From positions 2,046,001 through 2,110,000 of the forward strand of contig NZ_FNTG01000001.1 in the NCBI RefSeq assembly GCF_900104795.1: a stretch of DNA of 64,000 bases, in the 5' to 3' direction. The DNA is from Burkholderia sp. WP9 (GTDB taxonomy: Bacteria; Pseudomonadota; Gammaproteobacteria; Burkholderiales; Burkholderiaceae). Below the pieces are notes generated by a model. That model did no database searches. It worked only from the letters and a program-made list of their open reading frames with translations, and was not told the DNA's origin. Numbering within the stretch: the first letter of the stretch is position 1; every line of letters begins with the position of its first letter. The translations under genes and the position numbers were made by a program. Positions 17,874 to 27,000 of the stretch are shown piece after piece.

Positions 17874-19136
17874 TCAGTGGCTCGGCGCCAGTTCCTGTTC
17901 ACGCTCCAGCGAGCGGGTGCGCCTGAGTTCCGGGAAAAAGCGCATCCACAGCAGAGCAACCGCGATGGTCGCCACGCCGCCAACCAGGACAGCCGGCTGC
18001 GCGCCCCACCACCCCGCCGTCACACCGGACTCGAATTCGCCCAATTGATTCGACGTCCCGATGAAAAGCGAATTGACCGCGCTGACGCGCCCCAGCATTT
18101 CGTCCGGCGTACGCAGTTGCACGAGCGACAGGCGCACTACCACGCTGATGGTGTCCGACGCGCCCAGCACCATGAGCGCGGCGAGTGACACAAAGAACTG
18201 ATGCGACAGACCGAACACGACCGTGGCCGCGCCAAACGCGATCACGCCGCCGAACATCGCCGCGCCGGGGCGGTTGCGCAGCGGGAAATGCGCGAGCCAG
18301 ATGGTGCCCGCGAGCGCGCCGATGGCCGTACCCGAGCGCAACAGCCCGAGGCCAAGCGGCCCCGTGTGCAGGATATCGCGCGCGAAGACCGGCAGCAGAG
18401 CGGTCGCGCCGCCGAACAGCACGGCAAACAGATCGAGCGACAGCGCGCCGAGAATGACCGGCTCCTTGCGAATGAAGGCAATGCCCGAAAAAACCGAGTC
18501 GAGCGTGACGGGCGCGCGGTTCGCCGGCCTGGCCCGCAGCGGAATGCCCCACACGGCCGTGGCGGCGGCGGCGAACGACAGCGTGCAGGCGAGATAGGCC
18601 GCGCCGGGGCCAATGCCGTAAAGCAGACCGCCCAGCGCCGGACCCGCGATCTGCGCGGTCTGATTCGCGGACGTGGCCCAGGCCGTCGCTTTGGGCAACT
18701 GTCCGCGCGGAACGACGCCCGGCAACAGCGAAGCCACCGCGGGCGACTCGAAGGCGCGCGCCGCGCCGACGCATGCGGCCAGCACATAGATGACCGGCGC
18801 GCTAATCCAGCCGCCGAACGTGCCGACGGCGAACAGCAATGCTGCGACGCTTTCGAGGCTCTGGCAGATGGCCGCGATCCGCCGGCGGTCGTAACGGTCG
18901 GCGACATGGCCGACGACGAGCGTCAGCACGAACATCGGCAGAAATTGCGCGAGGCCGACGAGGCCCAGTGCGAAGGCGCTATGGGTGAGCGCGTAGATGT
19001 GCCAGCCCATCGCCACGGCGAGCATCTGGAAGGACAGCGACGAGAGGATGCGGGTGCACCAGAAACGTTGAAATGCAGGCTGTTTCGGCAAACTAACGGA
19101 TGAGGAACCGGATGGGTCGGCGGGCTCTGGCGGCAT
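17874..19136 (-). CDS. MFS transporter (EntS/MFS_3-like exporter)
   Basis: A 420-residue twelve-span permease if started at MPPEPADPSG (19136). The frame is open to 19223, and neither start has a clear ribosome site. MFS_3 marks are FQRFWCTRILSSLSFQML, the VGHVADRYDRRRIAAI loop and ATAWATSANQTAQIAGPALGGLLYG. This group exports siderophores and drugs, but no siderophore genes are nearby, so the substrate is open. Confidence 0.88.
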   Translation of the reverse strand: MPPEPADPSGSSSVSLPKQPAFQRFWCTRILSSLSFQMLAVAMGWHIYALTHSAFALGLVGLAQFLPMFVLTLVVGHVADRYDRRRIAAICQSLESVAALLFAVGTFGGWISAPVIYVLAACVGAARAFESPAVASLLPGVVPRGQLPKATAWATSANQTAQIAGPALGGLLYGIGPGAAYLACTLSFAAAATAVWGIPLRARPANRAPVTLDSVFSGIAFIRKEPVILGALSLDLFAVLFGGATALLPVFARDILHTGPLGLGLLRSGTAIGALAGTIWLAHFPLRNRPGAAMFGGVIAFGAATVVFGLSHQFFVSLAALMVLGASDTISVVVRLSLVQLRTPDEMLGRVSAVNSLFIGTSNQLGEFESGVTAGWWGAQPAVLVGGVATIAVALLWMRFFPELRRTRSLEREQELAPSH

Positions 19137-19306
19137 GAGTATCTTGGTCTTGATTGGGCTTGCTTGGGCGGCAGCCAGTTTAGAGCAAGATGATCGGTTT
19201 TGCTGTACGGCCCCGCGCGGCAAGTCTTACCGTGGTGACATGACGTGGCCGATCGAGGAGAATCGGCAGCACGGGCAACGCGTTGCGGCGCGACGGCACT
19301 CCGTCT

Positions 19307-20440
19307 TCAGGCAAGCACGGTCGGGCGCGCGCGGGTAAACCGGGATTCCACGAACAGATAAGAGAGACCTCCGAGCGCCGCCGTCATCAGGACGCCGGTC
19401 AGTGCCGCGACCAGATAGGCGAGCCTGGCATCTGTGAAGTTGTTTTGCGCGGCCAGCACGATGGCCGGATAAAAGGGCAAATGCCAGATGTACAGGCTAT
19501 AGCTTGCGCGCCCCATTGCCGCAAGGGGCTTGAATTCCAGCGCACGCACGATCATTGAGCGCTGGGAGGAATGGATGACCCGGTACATCATCAACGCGAG
19601 CGAGACCGCCAGTAGGGTATAGCCAAAAGTCTGAAGCCACGCCAGCGTCTTGAATGGGACGTCTGCAAGCGCCAGGGCAAACCAGATCGATATGAAGATC
19701 ACCGCGCCGAGCACCGCCGCCGCTGCTGACTGCCTGCGGCCAATGCGGGCCGGCACGAGTGCCAGCAGGCAACCTGCCGCGATCGAGTCGATCCGGCAAA
19801 GCGTGAATGTATAGATGCCGTTGTCGGATATCCCGGCGAAATGGCATATCACTCTGAAAGCTATCGCGATCAGCAACAGCGCCACCGCCGGGCGAAAGTA
19901 CGAGCGACAACGGGCGACGAGAATGGGGAAGACAAGGTAGAAGTGCCACTCCACCGCCAGTGTCCAGAAATGCGCCATGGAAAAATGCTGATCGGCAAGC
20001 GCGACCCGGTCACCCAGCAGCGACTGCAGGCTGGCTGTGAATGTCCATAGCAGATACTCGTTTTTCAATACCTTGCTATGCGGATCGAGCAGTAGCGCAA
20101 CAAGCGTGAATATCAGCAGGCTTGCGACGTAGGCCGGCAGCAACCTGATTGCACGGCGCCGAATGAATGTCGAGTATGACGCGACCGAGTCGACCGGCCT
20201 CTTCAATAACGTGGTGGTGATCAGAAAGCCAGAAATCACGAAAAACACGTCGACGCCGATCCAGCCGGTCGACGCAATACGCACGATGGCGGGCCATGCA
20301 CCGTCGAGCCCCGCGAGGCGGCTGGAAAAATAGCTCGTGTAATGAAACAGCACGACCAGCAGCATTGAAATGGCCCGAAGTCCGTCGAGGCCGGCTACGT
20401 AGCGCAAAGAGCTTGCGTCTCGAATGCTGTGTGTTTCCAT
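19307..20440 (-). CDS. Acyltransferase 3 family membrane protein
   Basis: A 377-residue integral membrane acyltransferase with about ten spans. The N-terminal motif LDGLRAISMLLVVLFHYTSY carries the active-site His, and GWIGVDVFFVISGFLIT and the RRAIRLLPAY loop are diagnostic. These enzymes O-acetylate exopolysaccharide, O-antigen or other carbohydrate acceptors. There is no glycan cluster around it, so the acceptor is unknown. Confidence 0.92.
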   Translation of the reverse strand: METHSIRDASSLRYVAGLDGLRAISMLLVVLFHYTSYFSSRLAGLDGAWPAIVRIASTGWIGVDVFFVISGFLITTTLLKRPVDSVASYSTFIRRRAIRLLPAYVASLLIFTLVALLLDPHSKVLKNEYLLWTFTASLQSLLGDRVALADQHFSMAHFWTLAVEWHFYLVFPILVARCRSYFRPAVALLLIAIAFRVICHFAGISDNGIYTFTLCRIDSIAAGCLLALVPARIGRRQSAAAAVLGAVIFISIWFALALADVPFKTLAWLQTFGYTLLAVSLALMMYRVIHSSQRSMIVRALEFKPLAAMGRASYSLYIWHLPFYPAIVLAAQNNFTDARLAYLVAALTGVLMTAALGGLSYLFVESRFTRARPTVLA

Positions 20441-20522
20441 TCGCGCATTCTACAGATTACAGAAATACGCGGGATTGTAATATTCAGAAACGATCGTACG
20501 ATTGTGCGTTGCGCAATATCGC

Positions 20523-23321
20523 TCAGGTCATCGAGCCCGAATCGACGTTTCTCTCATCCCGCCCCCGCGGCCAGACTTCCCTCTGCCCACTGGACCCGAA
20601 GTTCTGCACGAACTGCTCGAAACCCTGGATCGGAAGCGGCTCGCAAAAAAAGAAACCTTGATAGGCATGGCATCCTGCTACGGCAAGAAAGTCTCTCTGC
20701 GCTTCAGTCTCGACGCCCTCGGCGATCACGCCAAGATCGAAGCTGCGCGCCAGCGCCACAATGGTTCTCGCAATGTCGGCGTCATTAGGGTCTTCCAGAA
20801 TATCGCGCACGAAAGAGCGGTCAATTTTCAACTGGTCCAATGGCAATCGTTTCAGGTAAGACAACGACGAGTATCCAATCCCGAAGTCATCCAGCGAGAA
20901 AGTCACGCCGCGGGCCCGCAGGGCGTCCATTTTTTCGATGATGTCCTCGACGTTTTCAACGAGAACACTTTCGGTCAGTTCCAGCTTCAACCTGTCCGCC
21001 CTCGCCCCTTTTCGATTGATGACTGCCAGCACGCTTTCCACGAAGTCCGGTTCGCGAAATTGCCGGGCGCTGACGTTCACTGCGATCGACAGATGCGCCA
21101 TGGACGGCTGCGTTGCCCACAGCGCGAGTTGCGCACAGGCAGACTCCAGTACGGTTCGCCCAATCTCCAGGATGAGGCCCGTCTCCTCCGCCAGCGGAAT
21201 GAACTCGCCCGGCGCTATCAGGCCGCACGCAGGATGCTCCCAACGCACGAGCGCCTCGGCACCCGCTATATAGCCGCCGTCCACGACTTGCGCCTGATAG
21301 TGGAGAACGAAACGGTTCTCCTCGATCGCGTCGCGCAGCCCTACCTCGAGCTCGGCCCGCTTCAGCACGGTGGTCTGCATTGCGGGATCGAAGAAGCACA
21401 TGGCGTTGCGGCCACGCTCCTTGGATTTATACATGGCCAGATCGGCCTGTTTGAACAGTTCGTCGGTGGAGGTCTGCTCGCCGTTGAAGACGGTGACGCC
21501 GATGCTCGCGGTACTGCGGAACTGAACGCCATTGAGCTGATACGTTCTGCCCAGCACGGCGAGAATCTTTTCGCCTACCGCTTCGGTTTCCGCAGTGGCG
21601 GCCGCCTTGTCCAGACTCAGATTGCCGAGCACCACAACGAACTCGTCACCGCCCACCCGCGCGACGGTGTCTCCCTTGTTGACGCTGCTGGACAGCCGAT
21701 ACGCAACATGCCGCAGGAGCAGATCGCCTTTGTCATGTCCGAGCGTATCGTTCAACGTCTTGAAGTGATCGAGATCGATGAACATCAGCGCGCCGCACAC
21801 GTTGTTCTCGCGGCTCGCCAACATCGACTCTCTCAGGCGGTCCAGGAGCAGCGCGCGATTGGGCAGGCGGGTCAGCGTGTCGTAGAAGGCCAGCTCCCGG
21901 ATCTTCTCCTCGGACTTCTTGCGCTCGGTGATATCGCGCCCGCTCGTGCGAAAACCGACGAAGTCTCCTCTCGCATTGCTGATCGGAACCCATGACACTG
22001 AAAGCCAGAGTAGCGAGCCATCCTTGCGCACGCAACGAAACTCGAGATCGTCGCCGCGAAAGCCCTGAAGCCCTTTCTGAAACTCCGGCGCAACGCGCGC
22101 TATGTCGTCCGGATGGATCAGCGTGCGCGCGAAGTTAGGCATGGCCATGCATTCGTCGACTGTGTAGCCTGTGTAATGATCGACGGACGGATTGATCCAG
22201 CGCGGTTTCCCGTCCGGTCCCCACCAGATCTCCAGGTTCACCGTGCAGTCGGCAATCGCACGAAACTTTTCTTCGCTTTCGCGCAGCTCCCGCGTCATGG
22301 CCGAAGCCAGCCGGATAGCGCGCTCCCGCCCTGTCACCATGAGCCACGTCAGAAGGGCCAGCAACAGGCTCAAGCCAATGCCGGCGCCCGCAATCAGCAT
22401 CTCGGCGTTGCTCCCTAGCCGGGAGCGAAATTCGTCGGAGGCGTTCATCGACAGTGTCCAGTCGCGCCCGTCCACGACCAGGTATTCGTTGGCCGAAATC
22501 AGCGCCGGCGCATGCCGGCTGCTCGCTGCCGAGGTGCGATACAGAAGCGCTGCGTCCGATGGCGCTACGCCGTCGTAGACGGCCAGCGAGACGCCGGCCG
22601 GCTGTTCGCCATAGAGGCTCGCCATCACATCGTGCATATGGAACGATGCATAGACCCAACCCGTAATGTGGGCCCGGCGCTGCGCGGCGTTCTCCTGCGT
22701 TTCGCCGGCGGCGTAGATCGGCAGGTACATGATGAACCCCGGCCGCCGGTCCGAATCCATGTCGACCGACAGATGCACCGTTCCCGAAAGCGCCGCCATG
22801 CCGGAGTCGCGCGCCCGCTCCATGGCGGCGCGCCGCACCGGATCGTTCCACGCGTCGAAGCCGGGCGAACTGCGTGCGAGGCCGACATAGGGCTCGCGCT
22901 GAACGACCGGCGCATAGTCCTCGCGCTGCCCCGCGGGCTCGATCGTATAGCCGGCAATGCCTTCCTCGCGCATTCTCGCCACGTGGCTCGCCTTGTGCGC
23001 CGCAGGCACCCATTCGACGACGCCGACGGCATGGACGCCGGAAAAATTCGCGTCCAGATTCAGCGCGCCGACATAGCGCCGGAACCTGTCGCGGTCGATC
23101 ATTCCGTTCGCGGCGAACAGACTCTGCACACCTCGCAACATGAGCTCGTAGGTCGCCATGCGCTGTTCGACGCGGCTAACGGCATCGCCCAGAGTGTAAT
23201 CAAACTGGGTGCGCAGTTCTTTGCTGGTCGCTTGCCGCTCGTGGTTCCATACCATCCACGTGACGCACAGCGACGCGCTCAACACGAGCAGCGGTAACAG
23301 GACGGTGCGCAGCCGGATCAC
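20523..23321 (-). CDS. CHASE-PAS-GGDEF-EAL cyclic-di-GMP enzyme
   Basis: A 932-residue membrane sensor. The order is TM (about 7-26), periplasmic CHASE domain (about 75-290), TM (306-330), PAS (about 350-470), diguanylate cyclase with intact RVGGDEF (GGDEF at 557-561), and phosphodiesterase with intact EAL (689-691) and DDFGIGYSSL. Both catalytic signatures are conserved, so it can in principle make and break c-di-GMP. The GTG start at 23321 overlaps the stop of the solute-binding gene (GTGA), showing translational coupling. It probably senses a ligand in the periplasm, possibly presented by its partner, to tune biofilm and motility. Confidence 0.95.
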   Translation of the reverse strand: MIRLRTVLLPLLVLSASLCVTWMVWNHERQATSKELRTQFDYTLGDAVSRVEQRMATYELMLRGVQSLFAANGMIDRDRFRRYVGALNLDANFSGVHAVGVVEWVPAAHKASHVARMREEGIAGYTIEPAGQREDYAPVVQREPYVGLARSSPGFDAWNDPVRRAAMERARDSGMAALSGTVHLSVDMDSDRRPGFIMYLPIYAAGETQENAAQRRAHITGWVYASFHMHDVMASLYGEQPAGVSLAVYDGVAPSDAALLYRTSAASSRHAPALISANEYLVVDGRDWTLSMNASDEFRSRLGSNAEMLIAGAGIGLSLLLALLTWLMVTGRERAIRLASAMTRELRESEEKFRAIADCTVNLEIWWGPDGKPRWINPSVDHYTGYTVDECMAMPNFARTLIHPDDIARVAPEFQKGLQGFRGDDLEFRCVRKDGSLLWLSVSWVPISNARGDFVGFRTSGRDITERKKSEEKIRELAFYDTLTRLPNRALLLDRLRESMLASRENNVCGALMFIDLDHFKTLNDTLGHDKGDLLLRHVAYRLSSSVNKGDTVARVGGDEFVVVLGNLSLDKAAATAETEAVGEKILAVLGRTYQLNGVQFRSTASIGVTVFNGEQTSTDELFKQADLAMYKSKERGRNAMCFFDPAMQTTVLKRAELEVGLRDAIEENRFVLHYQAQVVDGGYIAGAEALVRWEHPACGLIAPGEFIPLAEETGLILEIGRTVLESACAQLALWATQPSMAHLSIAVNVSARQFREPDFVESVLAVINRKGARADRLKLELTESVLVENVEDIIEKMDALRARGVTFSLDDFGIGYSSLSYLKRLPLDQLKIDRSFVRDILEDPNDADIARTIVALARSFDLGVIAEGVETEAQRDFLAVAGCHAYQGFFFCEPLPIQGFEQFVQNFGSSGQREVWPRGRDERNVDSGSMT

Positions 23322-24112
23322 GGCGTCGCCTTGAAGTTCACCATGGCATCGGCCAGTTCCGGCCTGAAGTACTTCTCAAAGATGCGGCGCACCGTCCCGT
23401 CCGCGCGCATTTCGTCCACCAACGCCCGCCACTTCCTGCGTTCGGCTTCCGGGAGCGATTTCTTCGACATGATCAGTCCGTGCGGCACGGAGGGATCGTT
23501 GAATTCGATGATCGTCGTCACGTCGCGGATCTTCTTCTCTTCCAGCGCGGGATAGTCGAATGGCTCGATAATCATGCCCTGGATATGCCGAAGAATGAGC
23601 GCCTGATAGAGCGGTTCGAGTCCCCCTGCCTGGCTTACCCGGTTTTCCGAAGTCAGTTTGTCGACCAGTTCATTGGCGGAATCGCTGTAGCGAAAACTGC
23701 GAATCACACCGAGTTGGGCGTGATCATCGCGCTGGAACTCCGCGACGTCATGAATACCCGCGTCTTTGCGCACGAGCAGATAATATTTGTTGCTGAAGTA
23801 CCATGCGAACGAAGCATATTGGTTGCGTTCGTCATTCGCGATGCCGGAGAGACTGAAATCGAGCGCGCCCGACTCGATCAGCTTCCAGATACGCGCGCGC
23901 GACATCAGATTGACCTTGATCTGACAGCCGCTACGCCGGATCAACTCATCGGCGAAATCCTTGTCGATACCGCTATCGGTATCGAGCGAATAAAGCAGGC
24001 CGTGGTCGTGCAATCCGAGCGTGAAGGGCCGGGAACAATCCGGCCCCGCGGCAAAAACGTTGCCCACGCAACATGTCGCCAATAACACACCGCCAAGCCA
24101 GTTCCGAATCAC
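23318..24112 (-). CDS. Periplasmic solute-binding protein (SBP_bac_3 type), coupled to the c-di-GMP enzyme
   Basis: A 264-residue exported binding protein. The GTG at 24112 has GGAGG upstream; the signal peptide ends near VFAAG. The mature part shows the amino-acid-binding fold (LLYSLDTDSGIDKDFADEL, GALDFSLSGIANDERN). No ABC permease or ATPase gene is near. Instead the stop codon overlaps the start of the CHASE-GGDEF-EAL gene, which suggests it works as a ligand-delivering sensor subunit rather than for transport. Confidence 0.85.
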   Translation of the reverse strand: MIRNWLGGVLLATCCVGNVFAAGPDCSRPFTLGLHDHGLLYSLDTDSGIDKDFADELIRRSGCQIKVNLMSRARIWKLIESGALDFSLSGIANDERNQYASFAWYFSNKYYLLVRKDAGIHDVAEFQRDDHAQLGVIRSFRYSDSANELVDKLTSENRVSQAGGLEPLYQALILRHIQGMIIEPFDYPALEEKKIRDVTTIIEFNDPSVPHGLIMSKKSLPEAERRKWRALVDEMRADGTVRRIFEKYFRPELADAMVNFKATP

Positions 24113-24438
24113 AGCGCCTCCGTAGCGGAATGTCGCATCATTTAGTTCTTGTCAATCCCCCGGGCCCGACGGTATGTCCTTGCCGCCGTTTCCTCGGGAA
24201 ATCTGGTCTAGTCGCGCATTTTAGGATGCTTCTCAGCGGCAATGGGTCGTCGATGCGCAACGAGCGTTCAATTTTTGCTTTCGCAAAACCTCTGTACGCT
24301 CTAACGGCAACGATTTGTCGTTCTTGAGGACGAGTCGCCGCTTTTTCACGCTCGTGTCCGGCACCGCATTTAGCGAAGCGTCGACAAAATGTGCCCCTTC
24401 GCACGAGGTACAGAGACTTCACGCGAGTGGGTGAACGC

Positions 24439-24522
24439 ATGACCAAACTTCAACGGCAAGGTTGCATGACGCTGCGCCATCTATTGGACCGCATGACGGG
24501 CCGCAAACGCAAAACCCCGTAA
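24439..24522 (+). CDS. Possible 27-residue ORF ending inside the terminator
   Basis: MTKLQRQGCMTLRH... ends with RKRKTP and a TAA that lies inside the hairpin stem. It is basic and has no good ribosome site. It could be a real short peptide, part of an sRNA, or chance. Confidence 0.2.
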   Translation: MTKLQRQGCMTLRHLLDRMTGRKRKTP

Positions 24523-24545
24523 GCACGTGAACTTACGGGGTTTTT
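24511..24545. terminator. Strong bidirectional rho-independent terminator
   Basis: CCCCGTAAG (24515-24523), loop CACGTGAA and CTTACGGGG (24532-24540) form a perfect 9-bp stem with AAAA before and TTTTT after, so it works on both strands. On the minus strand it lies about 165 bases after the antiporter gene that ends at 24705 and would close the decarboxylase-antiporter transcript. Confidence 0.88.
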
Positions 24546-24704
24546 GATTCGGCTTCCTGGCACAGAGAGCGGGTTTCGCCGCCAGACAGGCTATTACCCG
24601 ATCGACGAAAAACAAAATAGCTATTATCTATCAATGATTTATTGACAGCACGCCCCACGCGGGCGTGGGTGCTGCCGGTCGGCGAGCGCAACCCACATCG
24701 TCGC

Positions 24705-26969
24705 TCACTCCGGCAACGCGCTCAACCGGAAGAAGCGCAGCACGTCTTCGTCAGGTTGGCCGAACCAGGCTGTGTACATTGTCCGAAAATCCGCTGATGC
24801 GAATGTCTCGCTGAGTGTGCGATCAACCAGCAGCCGCAAATCGTCGTCTCCCCGCGGCATACCGATGGCGACAGGGAGATAGGTGAACTGGCGAGTGAGG
24901 ACGCTCAACTCCTTCGCCGACGAACTGCTCTTTGCCCGCGCCAACAGGAGCGCCCGCTCTGCAAAGAACACATTGGCTTTGCGGTCGAGCACCTGTTGCA
25001 CGCCCGCGTCGACACCCGCGACCGGCGTGACCGTTGCCGTGATATCGAACGACTGGAGCTTTCCTGCCACCCACCGCTCGGTGGGCGAACCTGCCACTAC
25101 GGCAATGGTTTGTTGTGACAGGACTTGAGCCGGCGAGGCACGCCAGAACGGGCGGTTTGGCGTCTGGTTGCCGCTAAGTATTTCCCTCAGCCCAAGGGAC
25201 GCGTCCGTTCGAAGAATCGCCCCGACGCCGCCGGGATAGACGGGAATCGAGAACGAAATCTCCTTTCTTGCAGTCAGCGTGTCGGCGTCGCCGCACAGCA
25301 AATCGATTCGCCCCTCCTGCACGGCGCGAAAGCGGTCGTTGACCGGCACCGGCACCCACTGCACCGCCAGTGCGGAAAGCCCAAGCGCGCCTTTGACATG
25401 GTCGGCGATCTTCTGGCATAGCGCCACGGCGTAGCCGGACGCATGACCCGCTTCGTCCTGATAGGCGAATGGCTGCGCATCACTCACATAGCCAAGATTG
25501 ATTTGGCCCGACTGTTTGATTCGCGCGAGACTGCCCGCCGACGCATTCGTCACAACCACACCGGCGGCATGCGCCCGATGCGGCGTGAAAGCGGCCGCCA
25601 TCCCGATCGCGATCACCAGCGCGGCTGTCCCCGCCGCCGCCGCGGCAGCCCGCGCAGCTCCGCGCGTGGCAGAGAAGCGCGGCGCGATAAACCCAAAGAT
25701 CACGTAACCGATCGCCATCACCAGCATGCCGCCGAGCACGGCGTCCTTGCCCGCCGCATAAAGCGCGTAGACGGAGTAAAGCATGGCCACGACAGTCACA
25801 ATCGCATTGCGCCGGTATACGGCAGGCTCCGTTCCGGCATTGCGCATCATCACGAACAGCGCCGACAGCGAAACGATATACGGCACCACATTCGTCACCA
25901 CCGCGAGGTTGACGAGCGCCTCGAATTGTTCACTCAGGTTCGGCGAAATCGTGGACAACGCCATGAGCGACTGGACCGCGCCCATGATGATCATGCCGAC
26001 GACCGGTGCGCCCATGCGGTTCGCCTTGCCGAACACGGCTGGGAACATGCGGCTGTCGGCCGCGTCTTTTGCCGTCTGCGCGAGCGTGAACTGCCAGCCC
26101 AACAGGGAGCCCACACACGCCATTGCCGCGAGCGCCATCACGATGTTACCCACCAGCGGGGTGAACATCCGCGCATACGCGAGACCGAACGGACCGGTCG
26201 ACTTCGCCAGATCGGCGTTGGGCACGATGCCCTGGATTACGGCTGTGGACAGGATGTATATGACGGCCGCGCCCAGCGTTCCGAACAGGCTGGCCAACGG
26301 CACGTCGCGCTTCGGATTCTCCACGGCAGACGAGTTCTGTACCGCCGACTCCATGCCGAGGAACGCCCATAACGTGAGCGAAATGCTCGAACCCATGCCC
26401 TCCACGAGCCGCATTCCCTTCGGGTTCCACGAATCCATGAATGTGCCGCCGTGGAACCAGAACCAGCCCCCAATGGAGATGAATCCAACCGGCAGGATGA
26501 CGCCCCACACGGTTACCGAACCGATCTGCCCGGTCAGTTTCGGGCCACCGAAGTTCGCGACGGTGGTAAGCCAAAGCAGGCCGATCACGCCCATGCACGT
26601 GGCGATCGGAGAGGCCGTCAGGCCGGGAAAGAACGCCGCGAGATAGCCCAGCGCCGAACTCGCGACCGCTACGTTAGCGATGGCAACCGACACAAAGTAA
26701 AGGAAGAACACCTGGAAGTAGCCCGACTTGCCGTAGGCGTCCTCCGCGTAGGCAGCCATGCCGCCGGCCCGCTGGTTGAGAATACCCGCCTGTGCGAAGC
26801 CATAGGCAATCGCCATCGAACCCACCGCTGTCACCACCCACGACAGCAACGAAATCGCTCCGACTTTGGCCATGTTGGCCGGCAGCATGATGATGCCTGA
26901 GCCCATCATGTTAACGGTCACGATGAACGTCAACTGCATGACGTTCATTTTCTTTTTCGCTTCAGCCAT
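24705..26969 (-). CDS. PotE-like APC amino acid/polyamine antiporter fused to a periplasmic solute-binding domain
   Basis: A 754-residue fusion. Residues about 10-440 are an APC-superfamily permease of the PotE/CadB/AdiC exchange type (VNMMGSGIIMLPANMAKVG at the start, then GMAAYAEDAYGKSGY). After a further hydrophobic segment near residues 445-470, residues about 485-750 are an SBP_bac_3 domain (GQINLGYVSDAQPFAYQDE, GRIDLLCGDADTLTARKE). The ATG at 26969 has GGAG 8 bases upstream. It sits 31 bases after the decarboxylase gene, so it should import the amino acid and export the amine. The fused receptor domain is not part of ordinary PotE. Confidence 0.92.
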   Translation of the reverse strand: MAEAKKKMNVMQLTFIVTVNMMGSGIIMLPANMAKVGAISLLSWVVTAVGSMAIAYGFAQAGILNQRAGGMAAYAEDAYGKSGYFQVFFLYFVSVAIANVAVASSALGYLAAFFPGLTASPIATCMGVIGLLWLTTVANFGGPKLTGQIGSVTVWGVILPVGFISIGGWFWFHGGTFMDSWNPKGMRLVEGMGSSISLTLWAFLGMESAVQNSSAVENPKRDVPLASLFGTLGAAVIYILSTAVIQGIVPNADLAKSTGPFGLAYARMFTPLVGNIVMALAAMACVGSLLGWQFTLAQTAKDAADSRMFPAVFGKANRMGAPVVGMIIMGAVQSLMALSTISPNLSEQFEALVNLAVVTNVVPYIVSLSALFVMMRNAGTEPAVYRRNAIVTVVAMLYSVYALYAAGKDAVLGGMLVMAIGYVIFGFIAPRFSATRGAARAAAAAAGTAALVIAIGMAAAFTPHRAHAAGVVVTNASAGSLARIKQSGQINLGYVSDAQPFAYQDEAGHASGYAVALCQKIADHVKGALGLSALAVQWVPVPVNDRFRAVQEGRIDLLCGDADTLTARKEISFSIPVYPGGVGAILRTDASLGLREILSGNQTPNRPFWRASPAQVLSQQTIAVVAGSPTERWVAGKLQSFDITATVTPVAGVDAGVQQVLDRKANVFFAERALLLARAKSSSSAKELSVLTRQFTYLPVAIGMPRGDDDLRLLVDRTLSETFASADFRTMYTAWFGQPDEDVLRFFRLSALPE

Positions 26970-27000
26970 GGCACCCACTCCTCAATAGGTTCCGCGCCGA

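Larger units (their letters stand above)
24113..24704. other. Intergenic region with a bidirectional terminator
   Basis: These 592 bases lie between the starts/ends of two minus-strand operons. They contain the strong hairpin at 24511-24545 and a very short plus-strand frame at 24439-24522. Bases 24600-24650 are AT-rich. No other gene is convincing. Confidence 0.5.

Noticed and set aside
18201..19103. 300-codon plus-strand frame opposite the MFS gene
   Set aside because: Arg/Gln/Gly-rich shadow with no motif; the MFS gene explains the region.
24138..24446. 102-codon minus-strand frame in the gap before the solute-binding gene
   Set aside because: Arg/Lys-rich composition, no ribosome site and no recognisable pattern.
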